DNA from: Modestobacter sp. VKM Ac-2977
GTDB lineage: Bacteria > Actinomycetota > Actinomycetes > Mycobacteriales > Geodermatophilaceae
Length of the DNA stretch: 64,000 nucleotides
Assembly (NCBI RefSeq): GCF_026968045.1
Contig: NZ_JAPVBQ010000003.1
Location: forward strand, 404,060 to 468,059
Direction: 5' to 3'
A model generated the notes under the pieces. The model was given only the letters and a program-made list of their open reading frames with translations, searched no databases and had not been told where the DNA came from. Shown here piece after piece: positions 17,000-25,272 of this stretch. A program made the position numbers and the translations under genes. Each line of letters begins with the position of its first letter. The stretch's first letter is position 1.

Positions 17000-17032
17000 G
17001 AGCCCGGCCGGGTCGACGCCCCGGCCGGGCTC
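17000..17032. terminator. Hairpin after mftC
   Basis: Perfect 13-bp stem, GAGCCCGGCCGGG (17000-17012) with CCCGGCCGGGCTC (17020-17032), and a 7-nt loop. It begins 6 bp after the mftC stop and ends 9 bp before the stop of a small gene on the other strand, so it can end transcription in both directions. It suggests mftABC is a closed unit separate from mftE. Confidence 0.75.
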
Positions 17033-17040
17033 AGCGGCGG

Positions 17041-17145
17041 TCAGCGCAGCGGGGCGACCAACCCAGGGGCGTCGGCCGAGCCGGGCAGCAGGTCGGCGAC
17101 GGTGAGCAGGGCGAAGAACGCGATGAGCACGGCGACGGAGAGCAT
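17041..17145 (-). CDS. Small membrane peptide (34 aa) in the mft locus
   Basis: ATG at 17143-17145 follows GGAGG by about 6 nt. The peptide starts MLSVAVLIAFFALL, one hydrophobic helix, and ends with a short polar tail (DAPGLVAPLR). It has no recognised family and could be chance, but the strong ribosome-binding site and continuous hydrophobic stretch favour a real single-pass peptide. It lies 90 bp downstream of, and in line with, the flavin-barrel gene. The pair fills the place between mftC and mftE where mftD is commonly found. Confidence 0.5.
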   Translation of the reverse strand: MLSVAVLIAFFALLTVADLLPGSADAPGLVAPLR

Positions 17146-17235
17146 CAGGACCTCCAGGGGTGGGCGGAGCTCCACCGTCCTCCCACCCGCTGGACGTCGT
17201 CGGTGCGTTCCCTGTGCGGCTGCTGGGAGTGCAGG

Positions 17236-17727
17236 TCAGAGCTGGACGGTCTCGTTCTCCCCGCCGGAGTACGGCTGCCCGGTGACCTTGGCCTTGGCGA
17301 AGCTGAAGACGCTGGCGAGCCGCCCGCCGGGGGAGTCCCAGTACTCGGCGGAGGCCGCGTCCACCCGGATCAGCACCACGTCGGGGTCCTCGGGGCCGTT
17401 CGGGAACCAGGCCCCGACGACCGGGTTCCACAGCTTCTGCTTCTTCGCCAGGTCGTCGAACACCACGGCGTGACCGGTCAGTGAGACCCAGCTGTCACTG
17501 CCCGAGGTGGCCACGTTGACCTGCGGGTTCGCGGTCACCTGGGCGACCTTGCGGGAGCTCCGGCTGGCGAAGAACCACAGGTCGCCGTCGAACTCGACCT
17601 GCTGCATGGACATCGGCCGGCTCATCAGCGTGCCGTCGGCGGTGATCGTGGTGAACACGGCGATCCGCTCGTCCTTCAGCAGTTCGGCCACCTTGCGCGT
17701 GTCGTCAGCGCGGGTCTCGTCGGTCAT
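17236..17727 (-). CDS. Pyridoxamine 5'-phosphate oxidase-like flavin split-barrel protein
   Basis: 163 residues. Typical general-stress-protein-26-like sequence: VAELLKDERIAVFTTITADGTLMSRPM, then LWFFASRSSRKVAQVTANPQVNVATSGSDSWVSLTG. These proteins bind FMN, sometimes F420 or FAD, and many have unknown substrates. The C-terminal part (SAEYWDSPGGRL) matches the same family. It is divergent from mftE (60 bp between starts) and sits between mftC and mftE. A role as a redox partner of mycofactocin is only suggested by position. Confidence 0.87.
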   Translation of the reverse strand: MTDETRADDTRKVAELLKDERIAVFTTITADGTLMSRPMSMQQVEFDGDLWFFASRSSRKVAQVTANPQVNVATSGSDSWVSLTGHAVVFDDLAKKQKLWNPVVGAWFPNGPEDPDVVLIRVDAASAEYWDSPGGRLASVFSFAKAKVTGQPYSGGENETVQL

Positions 17728-17787
17728 GCAGCTGCCCTGCCCGCTCCGGCGGCAGACGACACGCACGGTCTGGCAGGGTGCCCAGCC

Positions 17788-18492
17788 GTGGACGACGTCG
17801 TGCGGCTGACCGGGGCGACCTGGCCCGACCTGGAGGGGCGGCCGTTGCTCGTCGTCCCGCTCGGGTCGGTCGAGCAGCACGGCCGCCACCTGCCGCTGAC
17901 CACGGACACCGTGGTCGCGCAGGCGGTGGCGGAGGCCGCCGTCGAGGAGTTGGACGGCGCGGTGCTCGCCCCGGCGCTGGCGTACGGGGCCAGTGGTGAG
18001 CACGAGGACTTCCCCGGCACCATCTCGATCGGGACCGCCGCGCTGACCACCCTGCTGGTGGAGTACGGGCGCTCGGCCGGACGCTGGGCCGGCCGGCTGC
18101 TGGTGGTCAACGGGCACGGCGGCAACGTCGAGGCGCTGCGGGCGGCGGTGCCACAGCTGCGGCGCGAGGGCCGGGACGTCGTCTGGTTCCCGTGCGGGGT
18201 GCCCGGGGGCGACGCGCACGCCGGGCGCACCGAGACGTCGCTGATGTTGCACGTGGAACCTGCTGGTGTCCGCCCGGAGCTCGCCGCCGTGGGGGAGACC
18301 GCACCGATCGGGGAACTGCTGCCCCGGCTGCGGACCGAGGGCGTGCGGGCGGTGAGCCCGGACGGGGTGCTCGGCGACCCGGCCGGCGCCTCGGCGGCGG
18401 AGGGGGCGCACCTGCTGCGGACGCTGACCGGCCGGCTGGTCGCCGCCGTGCGGGTCTGGGACGCCGACGCCGCCGGGCGGCTCCTGGGCTGA
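17788..18492 (+). CDS. mftE: Mycofactocin peptidase MftE (creatininase family)
   Basis: 234 residues from GTG at 17788. Creatininase-family metal ligands are present: VPLGSVEQHGRHLPLTTD gives E29, H31 and D40, and VVNGHGGNVEAL follows, with a later ETSLMLH. MftE is a two-metal protease that cuts the modified Val-Tyr unit from the MftA leader. It is on the same strand as mftABC but separated from them by a hairpin and two opposite-strand genes, so it probably has its own promoter. A GTTGCACGTGGAAC site lies within it at 18246-18259. Confidence 0.92.
   Translation: MDDVVRLTGATWPDLEGRPLLVVPLGSVEQHGRHLPLTTDTVVAQAVAEAAVEELDGAVLAPALAYGASGEHEDFPGTISIGTAALTTLLVEYGRSAGRWAGRLLVVNGHGGNVEALRAAVPQLRREGRDVVWFPCGVPGGDAHAGRTETSLMLHVEPAGVRPELAAVGETAPIGELLPRLRTEGVRAVSPDGVLGDPAGASAAEGAHLLRTLTGRLVAAVRVWDADAAGRLLG
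18245..18260 (+). promoter_or_regulatory. parS-like 16-mer, site 2
   Basis: TGTTGCACGTGGAACC inside mftE. It keeps the same 14-mer core as sites 1 and 3, the same orientation and the same reading frame (Leu-His-Val-Glu), again with the uncommon codons TTG and GAA. Confidence 0.5.
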
Positions 18493-18538
18493 GCCAGGTG
18501 CTGCCCGGCGGCGCCGGTCCGATCAGTGGTGCGGCAGG

Positions 18539-19552
18539 TCAGCCGAGCGTGTCGGCGAACTGCGGGACGGCGTTGTCCAGGGCGTACTGGATGCCCTGCG
18601 GCGTGCCGATCGAGAACGCGTTGGTCAGCGTCTCGTCGTCCAGCACCACGGCGTTGCCGGCCTGCACGGACGGGATCGCCTGCCACAGTGGGTTGTCGGT
18701 GATCTCGCTGGCCTCGACGAAGATCGGGAAGGCGACGGTCAGGTCGGCGTCGAGCAGGGGGAGCTGCTCCTCGCTGACCGGGACGGTGAAGGCATCGGTG
18801 GCCAGGTCCTGGATCGCCGGGGAGTTGGTGAAGCCGAGCTGCTCCATGAAGTCCACCCGCGCGTCGCCGCGGACGTAGGCGCCGAAGCCCTCGGAGGTGT
18901 AGGCGGCGACCGCCACCTCGGTGCCGTCGAACTCCGGGTGCGCCTCGGCGGCGGCGGCGAAGGCCGCGTCGACCTCGGCCTCGACCTCCTCGGCCTCCTC
19001 GGTCTTGCCCAGGGCCTGGCCGACCAGGTCGAGCTGCTCCTCGAAGGGGACGATGTAGGGGTCGGTGCCCACCGGCTGGCTGATGGTCGGCGCGATGGCG
19101 CTCAGCGCGTCGTACCGCTCCTTGGTGGCGGGGGACTTGGTGTCCAGGATCAGGTCGGGGTCCAGCGCGGCGATCGCCTCGAGGCTGGGCTCCAGCGTCT
19201 CGATGATCTCCGGCGCCTCGTCGTAGAGCCCCTCGGCCCACGGGCCCACGCCCTCGCCGCCGAAGCCGAGCCAGTCGCTGGCGCCGACCGGCTGGACGCC
19301 GAGCGCCAGCGCCATCTCGGCGTCGCCCCAGCCGAGCGCGACCACCCGGGTCGGCTCCTCCTCGACCGTCACGTCGCCGAAGGCGGTCTCGACGGTGACC
19401 GGGAAGGCGTCCGACGAACCGGTCGTCGGGTCGGTGCCCTCGGCCGCGGTGTCGTCGCTGGAGTCGGAACCGCCGCAGCTGGTGAGGACGAGTGCGGCGG
19501 CCAGCAGGGCGGTGCCGCGGACGGCCCCGCGGCGGAGGGGGAGGCGGGACAT
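18539..19552 (-). CDS. Iron-siderophore ABC transporter substrate-binding lipoprotein
   Basis: 337 residues. A lipoprotein signal peptide ends in the lipobox LTSC with C26 as the lipidated residue, and a disordered acidic linker follows. The mature part is the FecB/FhuD helical-backbone fold (TRVVALGWGDAEMALALGVQPVGASDW, LEPSLEAIAALDPDLILDTKS). It would capture ferric siderophores outside the membrane. An iron box precedes it. No permease is adjacent, but a matching permease/ATPase operon with its own iron box lies at 60.6-63.6 kb, and the two are probably one uptake system. Confidence 0.9.
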   Translation of the reverse strand: MSRLPLRRGAVRGTALLAAALVLTSCGGSDSSDDTAAEGTDPTTGSSDAFPVTVETAFGDVTVEEEPTRVVALGWGDAEMALALGVQPVGASDWLGFGGEGVGPWAEGLYDEAPEIIETLEPSLEAIAALDPDLILDTKSPATKERYDALSAIAPTISQPVGTDPYIVPFEEQLDLVGQALGKTEEAEEVEAEVDAAFAAAAEAHPEFDGTEVAVAAYTSEGFGAYVRGDARVDFMEQLGFTNSPAIQDLATDAFTVPVSEEQLPLLDADLTVAFPIFVEASEITDNPLWQAIPSVQAGNAVVLDDETLTNAFSIGTPQGIQYALDNAVPQFADTLG

Positions 19553-19570
19553 ACGAGCTCCTTCAGTGGG

Positions 19571-19589
19571 TCAGGTGAGGCTGACCTAA
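19571..19589 (-). promoter_or_regulatory. IdeR/DtxR-type iron box upstream of the siderophore-binding protein
   Basis: On the minus strand the site reads TTAGGTCAGCCTCACCTGA, close to the actinobacterial iron-box consensus TTAGGTTAGGCTAACCTAA. It lies about 19-37 bp before the start codon, where a repressor would block transcription in iron-replete cells. A sister site is at 63613-63629. Confidence 0.8.
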
Positions 19590-19650
19590 GCACACAGAGA
19601 TCACGGCCCGGTCACCGCGGCCGCAGCCGCTCTGCGGGTCGCCCCTCGGG

Positions 19651-19692
19651 CGGCAGGGTTGAGCCGCGTGCGCACGCGGCTCCACCCCGCCG
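19651..19692. repeat. 42-bp near-palindrome, copy 1 (upstream of hen1-pnkp)
   Basis: The centre is a perfect palindrome at 19661-19682 with core CCGCGTGCGCACGCGG. Pairing extends outward through CGGCAGGGT and ACCCCGCCG with two mismatches. Almost the same sequence occurs at 23825-23866, where each mismatch is compensated or swapped. The two copies flank the hen1-pnkp operon. Confidence 0.8.
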
Positions 19693-19827
19693 CAGGCGGC
19701 TGACCCCGAGCTCTGGTCGGGAGGATCGGGTCCGCCGAGTGGTCGAGCAGGGCGGTCGCGGTCGGGCCCGGTCCGCCGCACCGGCAAGTCGGTGGTCCCC
19801 GGCCCAGCGACCGGCAAGACTGCCGGG

Positions 19828-21240
19828 GTGCTGATGACCCTGTCCACCACCCACCGGCCGGCCACGGACCTGGGCTTCCTGCTGCACAAGAACCCCGCAC
19901 GGGCGCAGCAGGTCGAGGTCTCGACCGGGACGGCGCACGTCTTCTACCCGGAGGCGACCGACGAGCGGTGCACCGTCGCGCTGCTGCTGGAGGTCGACCC
20001 GATCGCGCTGGTGCGCGGGAACCGGGGGAACGAGGGCTTCGCCCTGGGTCAGCACGTCAACGACCGGCCGTACGCCGCGTCCAGCCTGCTGGCCGTCGCG
20101 CTGGGCAAGGCCTTCGCCAGCGCCCGCCGCGGGGTGAGCAAGGAGCGGCCGGACCTGGTCGACCAGCCGCTGCCGCTGGAGGTGCACCTGCCGGCGCTGT
20201 CCTGCCGGGGCGGTGCCGAACTGGCCGAGCGGTTCTTCGCGCCGCTGGGCTGGCAGGTCGAGGCCCGGGCCCTCCCGCTCGACGAGCAGTTCCCCGAGTG
20301 GGGCGACTCCCGCCACGTCGACCTGCGGCTGCGCGGCACCCAGCGGCTCGCCGACGCGATCAACCAGCTCTACGTCGCGCTGCCCGTGCTCGACGACGCG
20401 AAGCACTACTGGGTGAGCACCGACGAGATCGACAAGCTGCTGCGCGCCGGCAGCGGCTGGCTGGCCACCCACCCGGAGCGGGAGCTCATCACCCAGCGCT
20501 ACCTGGCGCACCAGCGGTCGCTGGCCGGCCAGGCGATGACCCGGCTCGCCGAGGTGGACGACGCCGACACCTTCGACGACGCGGTCGCCGAGGTGGCAGA
20601 GGCCCCCGAGCGTCCGGCACCGCTTGCCCGGCTGCGGCAGGAGGCCGTCGTCGCCGCGCTGCGGGCGGCTGGTGCGCACCGGGTGCTGGACCTCGGCTGC
20701 GGTGCCGGTGCCCTGCTGCCCGCGCTGCTCGCCGAGTCCTCGTTCACCGAGGTGGTGGGGGTCGACGTCAGCTCCCGGGCGCTCGAGGTGGCCGCTCGCC
20801 GGCTCCGTCTGGACCGGATGCCCGACCGCCAGCGTGCCCGGGTCAGCCTGCTGCAGAGCGCGCTCACCTACCGCGACGCCCGGCTGGCCGGGTACGACGC
20901 GGCGGTGCTGATGGAGGTCGTCGAGCACCTGGACCCCGACCGGCTGCCCGCGCTGGAGCACGCCGTCTTCGCCGCCGCCGCGCCGTCGACCGCCGTGGTC
21001 ACCACGCCCAACGCCGAGCACAACGTGCGGTACCCCGCCCTGGCCGGCGGTGGCATGCGGCACCGGGACCACCGGTTCGAGTGGACCCGCGCCGAGTTCG
21101 CCGAGTGGGCCGACGGCGTGGCCGCCCGCCGGGGGTACGCCGTCCGGTACCTCGGCGTCGGCGGCGACGACCCGGAGGTCGGCCCGCCGACCCAGCTGGC
21201 GGTCTTCACCCGCACTCCCGGGCAGGAGGTGGCGGCATGA
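19828..21240 (+). CDS. hen1: 3'-terminal RNA ribose 2'-O-methyltransferase Hen1
   Basis: 470 residues. GTG at 19828 is chosen because the resulting start (M)LMTLSTTHRPATDLGFLLHKNP aligns with the family N terminus; ATG at 19834 is an alternative. The N-terminal half is the Hen1-specific domain. The C-terminal half is a SAM methyltransferase (VLDLGCGAGALLPALL) with the metal-binding pattern EVVEHLDP and HRDHRFEWTRAEFAEW. Bacterial Hen1 marks the 2'-OH at an RNA break during repair so that the same site cannot be cut again. The stop overlaps the start of pnkp by 4 bp. Confidence 0.93.
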   Translation: MLMTLSTTHRPATDLGFLLHKNPARAQQVEVSTGTAHVFYPEATDERCTVALLLEVDPIALVRGNRGNEGFALGQHVNDRPYAASSLLAVALGKAFASARRGVSKERPDLVDQPLPLEVHLPALSCRGGAELAERFFAPLGWQVEARALPLDEQFPEWGDSRHVDLRLRGTQRLADAINQLYVALPVLDDAKHYWVSTDEIDKLLRAGSGWLATHPERELITQRYLAHQRSLAGQAMTRLAEVDDADTFDDAVAEVAEAPERPAPLARLRQEAVVAALRAAGAHRVLDLGCGAGALLPALLAESSFTEVVGVDVSSRALEVAARRLRLDRMPDRQRARVSLLQSALTYRDARLAGYDAAVLMEVVEHLDPDRLPALEHAVFAAAAPSTAVVTTPNAEHNVRYPALAGGGMRHRDHRFEWTRAEFAEWADGVAARRGYAVRYLGVGGDDPEVGPPTQLAVFTRTPGQEVAA

Positions 21241-23789
21241 GCGACGTCCGCGAGCTCGCCGTCCCCGAGCTCTCCCTGGTCGTGCTGATCGGCGCATCCG
21301 GCTCGGGCAAGTCCACCTTCGCCAGGAAGCACTTCCGGTCCACCCAGGTGCTCTCCAGCGACGTCTGCCGGGGCCTGGTCGCCGACGACGAGAACGACCA
21401 GTCGGCGACGCCGGCCGCGTTCGCCGTGCTGCACGCGATCGCGGCGGCGCGGCTGGCCGCCGGCCGGCTCACCGTCGTGGACGCGACCAACGTCAAGCGC
21501 GAGGACCGGGCGTCGCTGGTGCAGCTGGCGCGCGACCACGACGTGCTGCCGGTGGCGATCGTGCTGGACGTCGCGGAGGGCGTCTGCCTCGCGCGCAACG
21601 CCGCCCGCCCCGACCGCGACCTCGCCCGCACCGTGGTCAGCCGGCAGCGCGCCGAGCTGCGGCGTGGGCTGCGCGGACTGAGCCGGGAGGGGTTCCGCAA
21701 GGTGCACCTGCTGAGCAGCCCGGAGGAGGTCGACGCCGCCGTCCTCACCTACGAGAAGGCCTACAGCGACCTGCGCACCGAGACCGGCCCGTTCGACGTC
21801 GTCGGTGACGTGCACGGCTGCCGCGCAGAGCTGGAGGAGCTGCTCGGCCGGCTGGGGTACGAGCTGGTCCGCGACCCGCAGGGCCGGCCGGTGGACGCCG
21901 TCCCGCCCGCCGGACGGCGCGCGGTCTTCCTGGGTGACCTCGTCGACCGGGGCCCGGACTCCCCCGGCGTGCTCCGACTGGTGATGGGCATGGTGCGCGC
22001 CGGGCACGCGCTCTGCGTCCCGGGCAACCACGAGAACAAGCTGGTCAAGGCGCTCCGCGGGCGCGATGTGCAGATCACCCACGGGCTGGAGACCACCCTC
22101 GCCCAGCTGGAGGCGGAGACCCCGGAGTTCCGCCGCGAGGTCGAGGACTTCTGCTACGGGCTGGTCAGCCACTACGTGCTGGACGGCGGCGCGCTGGTCG
22201 TGGCGCACGCCGGGCTGACCGAGGAGCTGCACGGGCGGGCCAGCGGACGGGTGCGCAGCTTCGCCCTCTACGGGGACACGACCGGTGAGACCGACGAGTT
22301 CGGCCTGCCGGTCCGCTACCCGTGGGCCCAGGACTACCGGGGCCGGGCGATGGTGCTCTACGGCCACACCCCGGTGCCAGAGCCCGAGTGGGTCAACAAC
22401 ACGATGTGCCTGGACACCGGCTGCGTGTTCGGCGGCCGGCTGACCGCACTGCGCTATCCGGAGCGAGAGCTCGTCGACGTGCCGGCGCACCGCACCTGGT
22501 ACGAGCCGGCCCGGCCGTTCCTCTCCGAGGACGACGCGACGCCGGAGCGCCCCGACGAGGTGCTCGACGTCGCCGACGTGCTGGGCAAGCGGATCGTGGT
22601 GACCCGGCTGTCCGGCCGGGTCACCGTGCGGGCGGAGAACGCCGCCGCGGCGATCGAGGTGATGAGCCGCTTCGCCCTCGCTCCCCAGCAGCTGGCCTAC
22701 CTGCCGCCGACGATGAGCCCGGTGGCGACCTCGGCGCGCGCGGACCTGCTCGAGCACCCGGCGGAGGCGTTCGCCTACTACCGCGGCGAGGGGGTCGACC
22801 AGGTCGTCTGCCAGGAGAAGCACATGGGTTCGCGGGCCGTGGCGCTGGTGCGACGGCAGGACGCGGCAGGGGACCCCGACCGGCCGGTCGGGGAGCGCGG
22901 CGCCCTGTACACCCGCACCGGCCGCTCGTTCCTCGGCGAGGAGCTGACCAGGGAGTTCCTGGCCCGTGTCGCCCGCGCGGTCGAGGGAGCCGGGCTGTTC
23001 GCGGAGCTGGGCAGCGACTGGGTGCTGCTGGACGGTGAGCTGCTGCCCTGGTCGGTCAAGGCCGGTGACCTCGTCCGCGGCCAGTACGCCGCCGTGGGCG
23101 CCGCGGCCCGGGCCGCGCTGCCGGTCGCCGAGGCGGTGCTGACGCAGGCCGCCGGCCGGGGGCTGGACGTCGGCGAGCTGCTGACCCGCCAGCGCGCACG
23201 ACGGGTCGACATCGAGGGGTTCACCACTGCCTACCGGCGCTTCTGCTGGCCCACCGACGGGCTGACCGGCACCGCCTTCGCGCCGTTCCAGCTGCTCGCC
23301 GCGGCCGGGGCGACCTTCAGCGATCGGCCGCACGGGGAGCACCTGGCCCTCGCCGACCGGCTGGCCGAGGCCGACCCGGAGCTGGTGCGCAGGACGCAGC
23401 ACCGTGCGGTCGACGTCACCGACCCGGTCAGCGAGCAGGCCGCCACCGACTGGTGGACGGAGCTGACCGCCGGCGGTGGGGAGGGGATGGTGGTCAAGCC
23501 GGCCGCCAACCTCACCCGCGGGCGCCGGGGCCTGGTGCAGCCCGGGCTGAAGGTGCGCGGCCGCGAGTACCTGCGGCTGGTCTACGGCCCCGAGTACACC
23601 GAGCCGGCGAACCTGTCCCGGCTCCGGGAGCGCAACCTGGGGCGCAAGCGGGGGCTGGCGCTGCGGGAGTACGCGCTCGGGCTGGAGGGCCTGGAGCGGT
23701 TGGCCCGGGGCGAGCCGATGTGGCGGGTGCACGAGTGCGTCTTCGCCGTCCTGGCGCTGGAGTCCGAGCCCGTCGACCCGCGGCTCTGA
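21237..23789 (+). CDS. pnkp: Polynucleotide kinase-phosphatase-ligase Pnkp
   Basis: 850 residues, close to the usual length. Three domains in order: 5' kinase with P-loop GASGSGKS (19-26); 2',3' phosphatase of the metallophosphoesterase fold with GDVHG (190-194), GDLVDRG (233-239) and GNHE (263-266); and an adenylyltransferase domain with nucleophile K528 in EKHMGSR. Pnkp heals and seals RNA ends cut by ribotoxins, working as a complex with Hen1, which is needed to activate its ligase. AGGAGG precedes the ATG, which overlaps the hen1 stop. All catalytic motifs look intact. Confidence 0.95.
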   Translation: MSDVRELAVPELSLVVLIGASGSGKSTFARKHFRSTQVLSSDVCRGLVADDENDQSATPAAFAVLHAIAAARLAAGRLTVVDATNVKREDRASLVQLARDHDVLPVAIVLDVAEGVCLARNAARPDRDLARTVVSRQRAELRRGLRGLSREGFRKVHLLSSPEEVDAAVLTYEKAYSDLRTETGPFDVVGDVHGCRAELEELLGRLGYELVRDPQGRPVDAVPPAGRRAVFLGDLVDRGPDSPGVLRLVMGMVRAGHALCVPGNHENKLVKALRGRDVQITHGLETTLAQLEAETPEFRREVEDFCYGLVSHYVLDGGALVVAHAGLTEELHGRASGRVRSFALYGDTTGETDEFGLPVRYPWAQDYRGRAMVLYGHTPVPEPEWVNNTMCLDTGCVFGGRLTALRYPERELVDVPAHRTWYEPARPFLSEDDATPERPDEVLDVADVLGKRIVVTRLSGRVTVRAENAAAAIEVMSRFALAPQQLAYLPPTMSPVATSARADLLEHPAEAFAYYRGEGVDQVVCQEKHMGSRAVALVRRQDAAGDPDRPVGERGALYTRTGRSFLGEELTREFLARVARAVEGAGLFAELGSDWVLLDGELLPWSVKAGDLVRGQYAAVGAAARAALPVAEAVLTQAAGRGLDVGELLTRQRARRVDIEGFTTAYRRFCWPTDGLTGTAFAPFQLLAAAGATFSDRPHGEHLALADRLAEADPELVRRTQHRAVDVTDPVSEQAATDWWTELTAGGGEGMVVKPAANLTRGRRGLVQPGLKVRGREYLRLVYGPEYTEPANLSRLRERNLGRKRGLALREYALGLEGLERLARGEPMWRVHECVFAVLALESEPVDPRL

Positions 23790-23824
23790 GTGGGGCCGGG
23801 GGCTCCGCCGGGTCGACCCGCGGG

Positions 23825-23866
23825 CGGCAGGGTGGAGCCGCGTGCGCACGCGGCTCAACCCTGCCG
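23825..23866. repeat. 42-bp near-palindrome, copy 2 (downstream of hen1-pnkp)
   Basis: Second copy of the element at 19651-19692; the same core CCGCGTGCGCACGCGG lies at 23838-23853. It starts 36 bp after the pnkp stop, so it can also act as a terminator hairpin. No third copy was noticed in the window. Confidence 0.8.
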
Positions 23867-23990
23867 CGGGCGGCTGCTCCTGCGGCGCTGACCCGGGAAC
23901 AGCGGGACCGCCGGGGTGGTTGACCCAGACAGTCGCGATCAGCCCGCCCCAACGGGGGTGGACGTCCCGCGCAGACCGAGAGGACCACCC

Positions 23991-24242
23991 ATGCAGCACG
24001 GCATCCACCCCGAGTACCGCACCGTCGTCTTCCAGGACACCGCGACCGGGGCCACGTTCCGCACCCGCTCCACCGTGCAGACCAGCCGGACGATCGAGCT
24101 GGACGGCGAGACGCTGCCGGTGGTCCCGGTCGAGATCAGTGCGTCGTCCCACCCGTTCTGGACCGGCAACCAGCGGGTCCTCGACACCGCTGGCCGGGTC
24201 GAGAAGTTCAACCAGCGGTACGGCGCCCGCACCCGCAGCTGA
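23991..24242 (+). CDS. rpmE2: Ribosomal protein bL31 type B
   Basis: 83 residues, with GAGAGGA just upstream of the ATG. It starts [16 protein letters not shown] and contains [12 protein letters not shown] and a C-terminal KFNQRYG, all typical of bL31. The zinc-binding cysteines of the type A form are absent, which defines the C-minus type B paralogue used by many bacteria under zinc limitation, often under Zur control. I see no convincing Zur box in the 125 bp upstream. The gene stands alone. Confidence 0.93.
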   Translation: MQHGIHPEYRTVVFQDTATGATFRTRSTVQTSRTIELDGETLPVVPVEISASSHPFWTGNQRVLDTAGRVEKFNQRYGARTRS

Positions 24243-24300
24243 CGCACCGCTCACCCGACGCCCTCGTCGGCCCAGTCGGGCCGGCGGGGGCGTCGTCGTG

Positions 24301-25272
24301 TCAGTGGTCGGCCGGCACCACCGGCAGGGCCCGGACGGCGCGCAGGCCGACGGTGCCGGTGGCGACCCCGGTGGCCGCGGCGGCGAGGGTGGCCAGCACC
24401 ACGACGGTCGCGTAGCCGGGCGGGGTGTCGTACGGCCAGCGGCTGGCCAGCGCCGGCACCGTCACCAGGGCCAGCACCGCCACCGCCAGCTCGGCCGGCC
24501 CCCGCGCCCGCCTGCGGCGCAGCAGCAGCACGGCACCGGCCACGACCGTCAGCAGCGCCCACTGCACCACCGGGTCGAAGAGCCCCCAGGTCCACTCCGG
24601 CGGCTCGCCCGGGCGGAGCGCCGCCACCGACACCGAGGCGACCAGTGGGACCGGGATCAGCCACAGCGGCCGGTGCATCGGGCGGCCCGGGGGCATGAAC
24701 GCGGCTGCGACCAGCGGGACGGCGATCGTCAGCTGGAACAGCAGCTCCAGCGGGCGGATCACCGAGACGACCGCCGGCACCAGCTGCCCGATGAGCACGA
24801 CGACGGCGAGCGGGCGGGTGGCGGCCAGCCCGCGGACGGCGCAGACCGCCAGCGCGACGGTGAGCGCGCTGACCACGGTGTGGACGGCGTACGAAGGCCC
24901 CCACAGCAGCCGGTCGCCGAGGTCCGGAGCGTCCATGAACGGGAGCCGGCCGTGCAGCCACGCCGTCGAGAAGAGCCCGAGCAGGGCCAGTGAGGCGAGC
25001 GCCACCGTGCCGGCGACGGCGACCAGCCGCACCGTCCGCCCGGTCGCCACGGCGCGCACCGAGGCGCCGGGCGCGCCCAGCCGGAGCCGCAGCGCCAGCC
25101 GGGCGACGTCCAGCCGGTCGGTCAGCGACGGGCTGCCGAACTCCGCGTACTCGGGGTCGTCGGCGGTCTCCACCTGCAGGTAGGTCTCGGTCATGTCGTC
25201 GGCCCAGCGCGACCGGGCGGGCTCGGGCAACCAGGTCAGCAGCCGCCGGTAGCGCTGCTCCAGCGGGCTCAT
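24301..25272 (-). CDS. Multi-pass membrane protein paired with a PadR regulator
   Basis: 323 residues. It begins MSPLEQRYRRLLTWLPEPARSRWADDM, the soluble prefix often seen on actinobacterial membrane proteins encoded beside PadR regulators. About eight hydrophobic helices follow, rich in Val, Leu and Ala, with no catalytic or transport motif. Its ATG overlaps the stop of the PadR gene by 4 bp, so the two are one operon. The prefix and the pairing are the only functional hints. Confidence 0.75.
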   Translation of the reverse strand: MSPLEQRYRRLLTWLPEPARSRWADDMTETYLQVETADDPEYAEFGSPSLTDRLDVARLALRLRLGAPGASVRAVATGRTVRLVAVAGTVALASLALLGLFSTAWLHGRLPFMDAPDLGDRLLWGPSYAVHTVVSALTVALAVCAVRGLAATRPLAVVVLIGQLVPAVVSVIRPLELLFQLTIAVPLVAAAFMPPGRPMHRPLWLIPVPLVASVSVAALRPGEPPEWTWGLFDPVVQWALLTVVAGAVLLLRRRRARGPAELAVAVLALVTVPALASRWPYDTPPGYATVVVLATLAAAATGVATGTVGLRAVRALPVVPADH

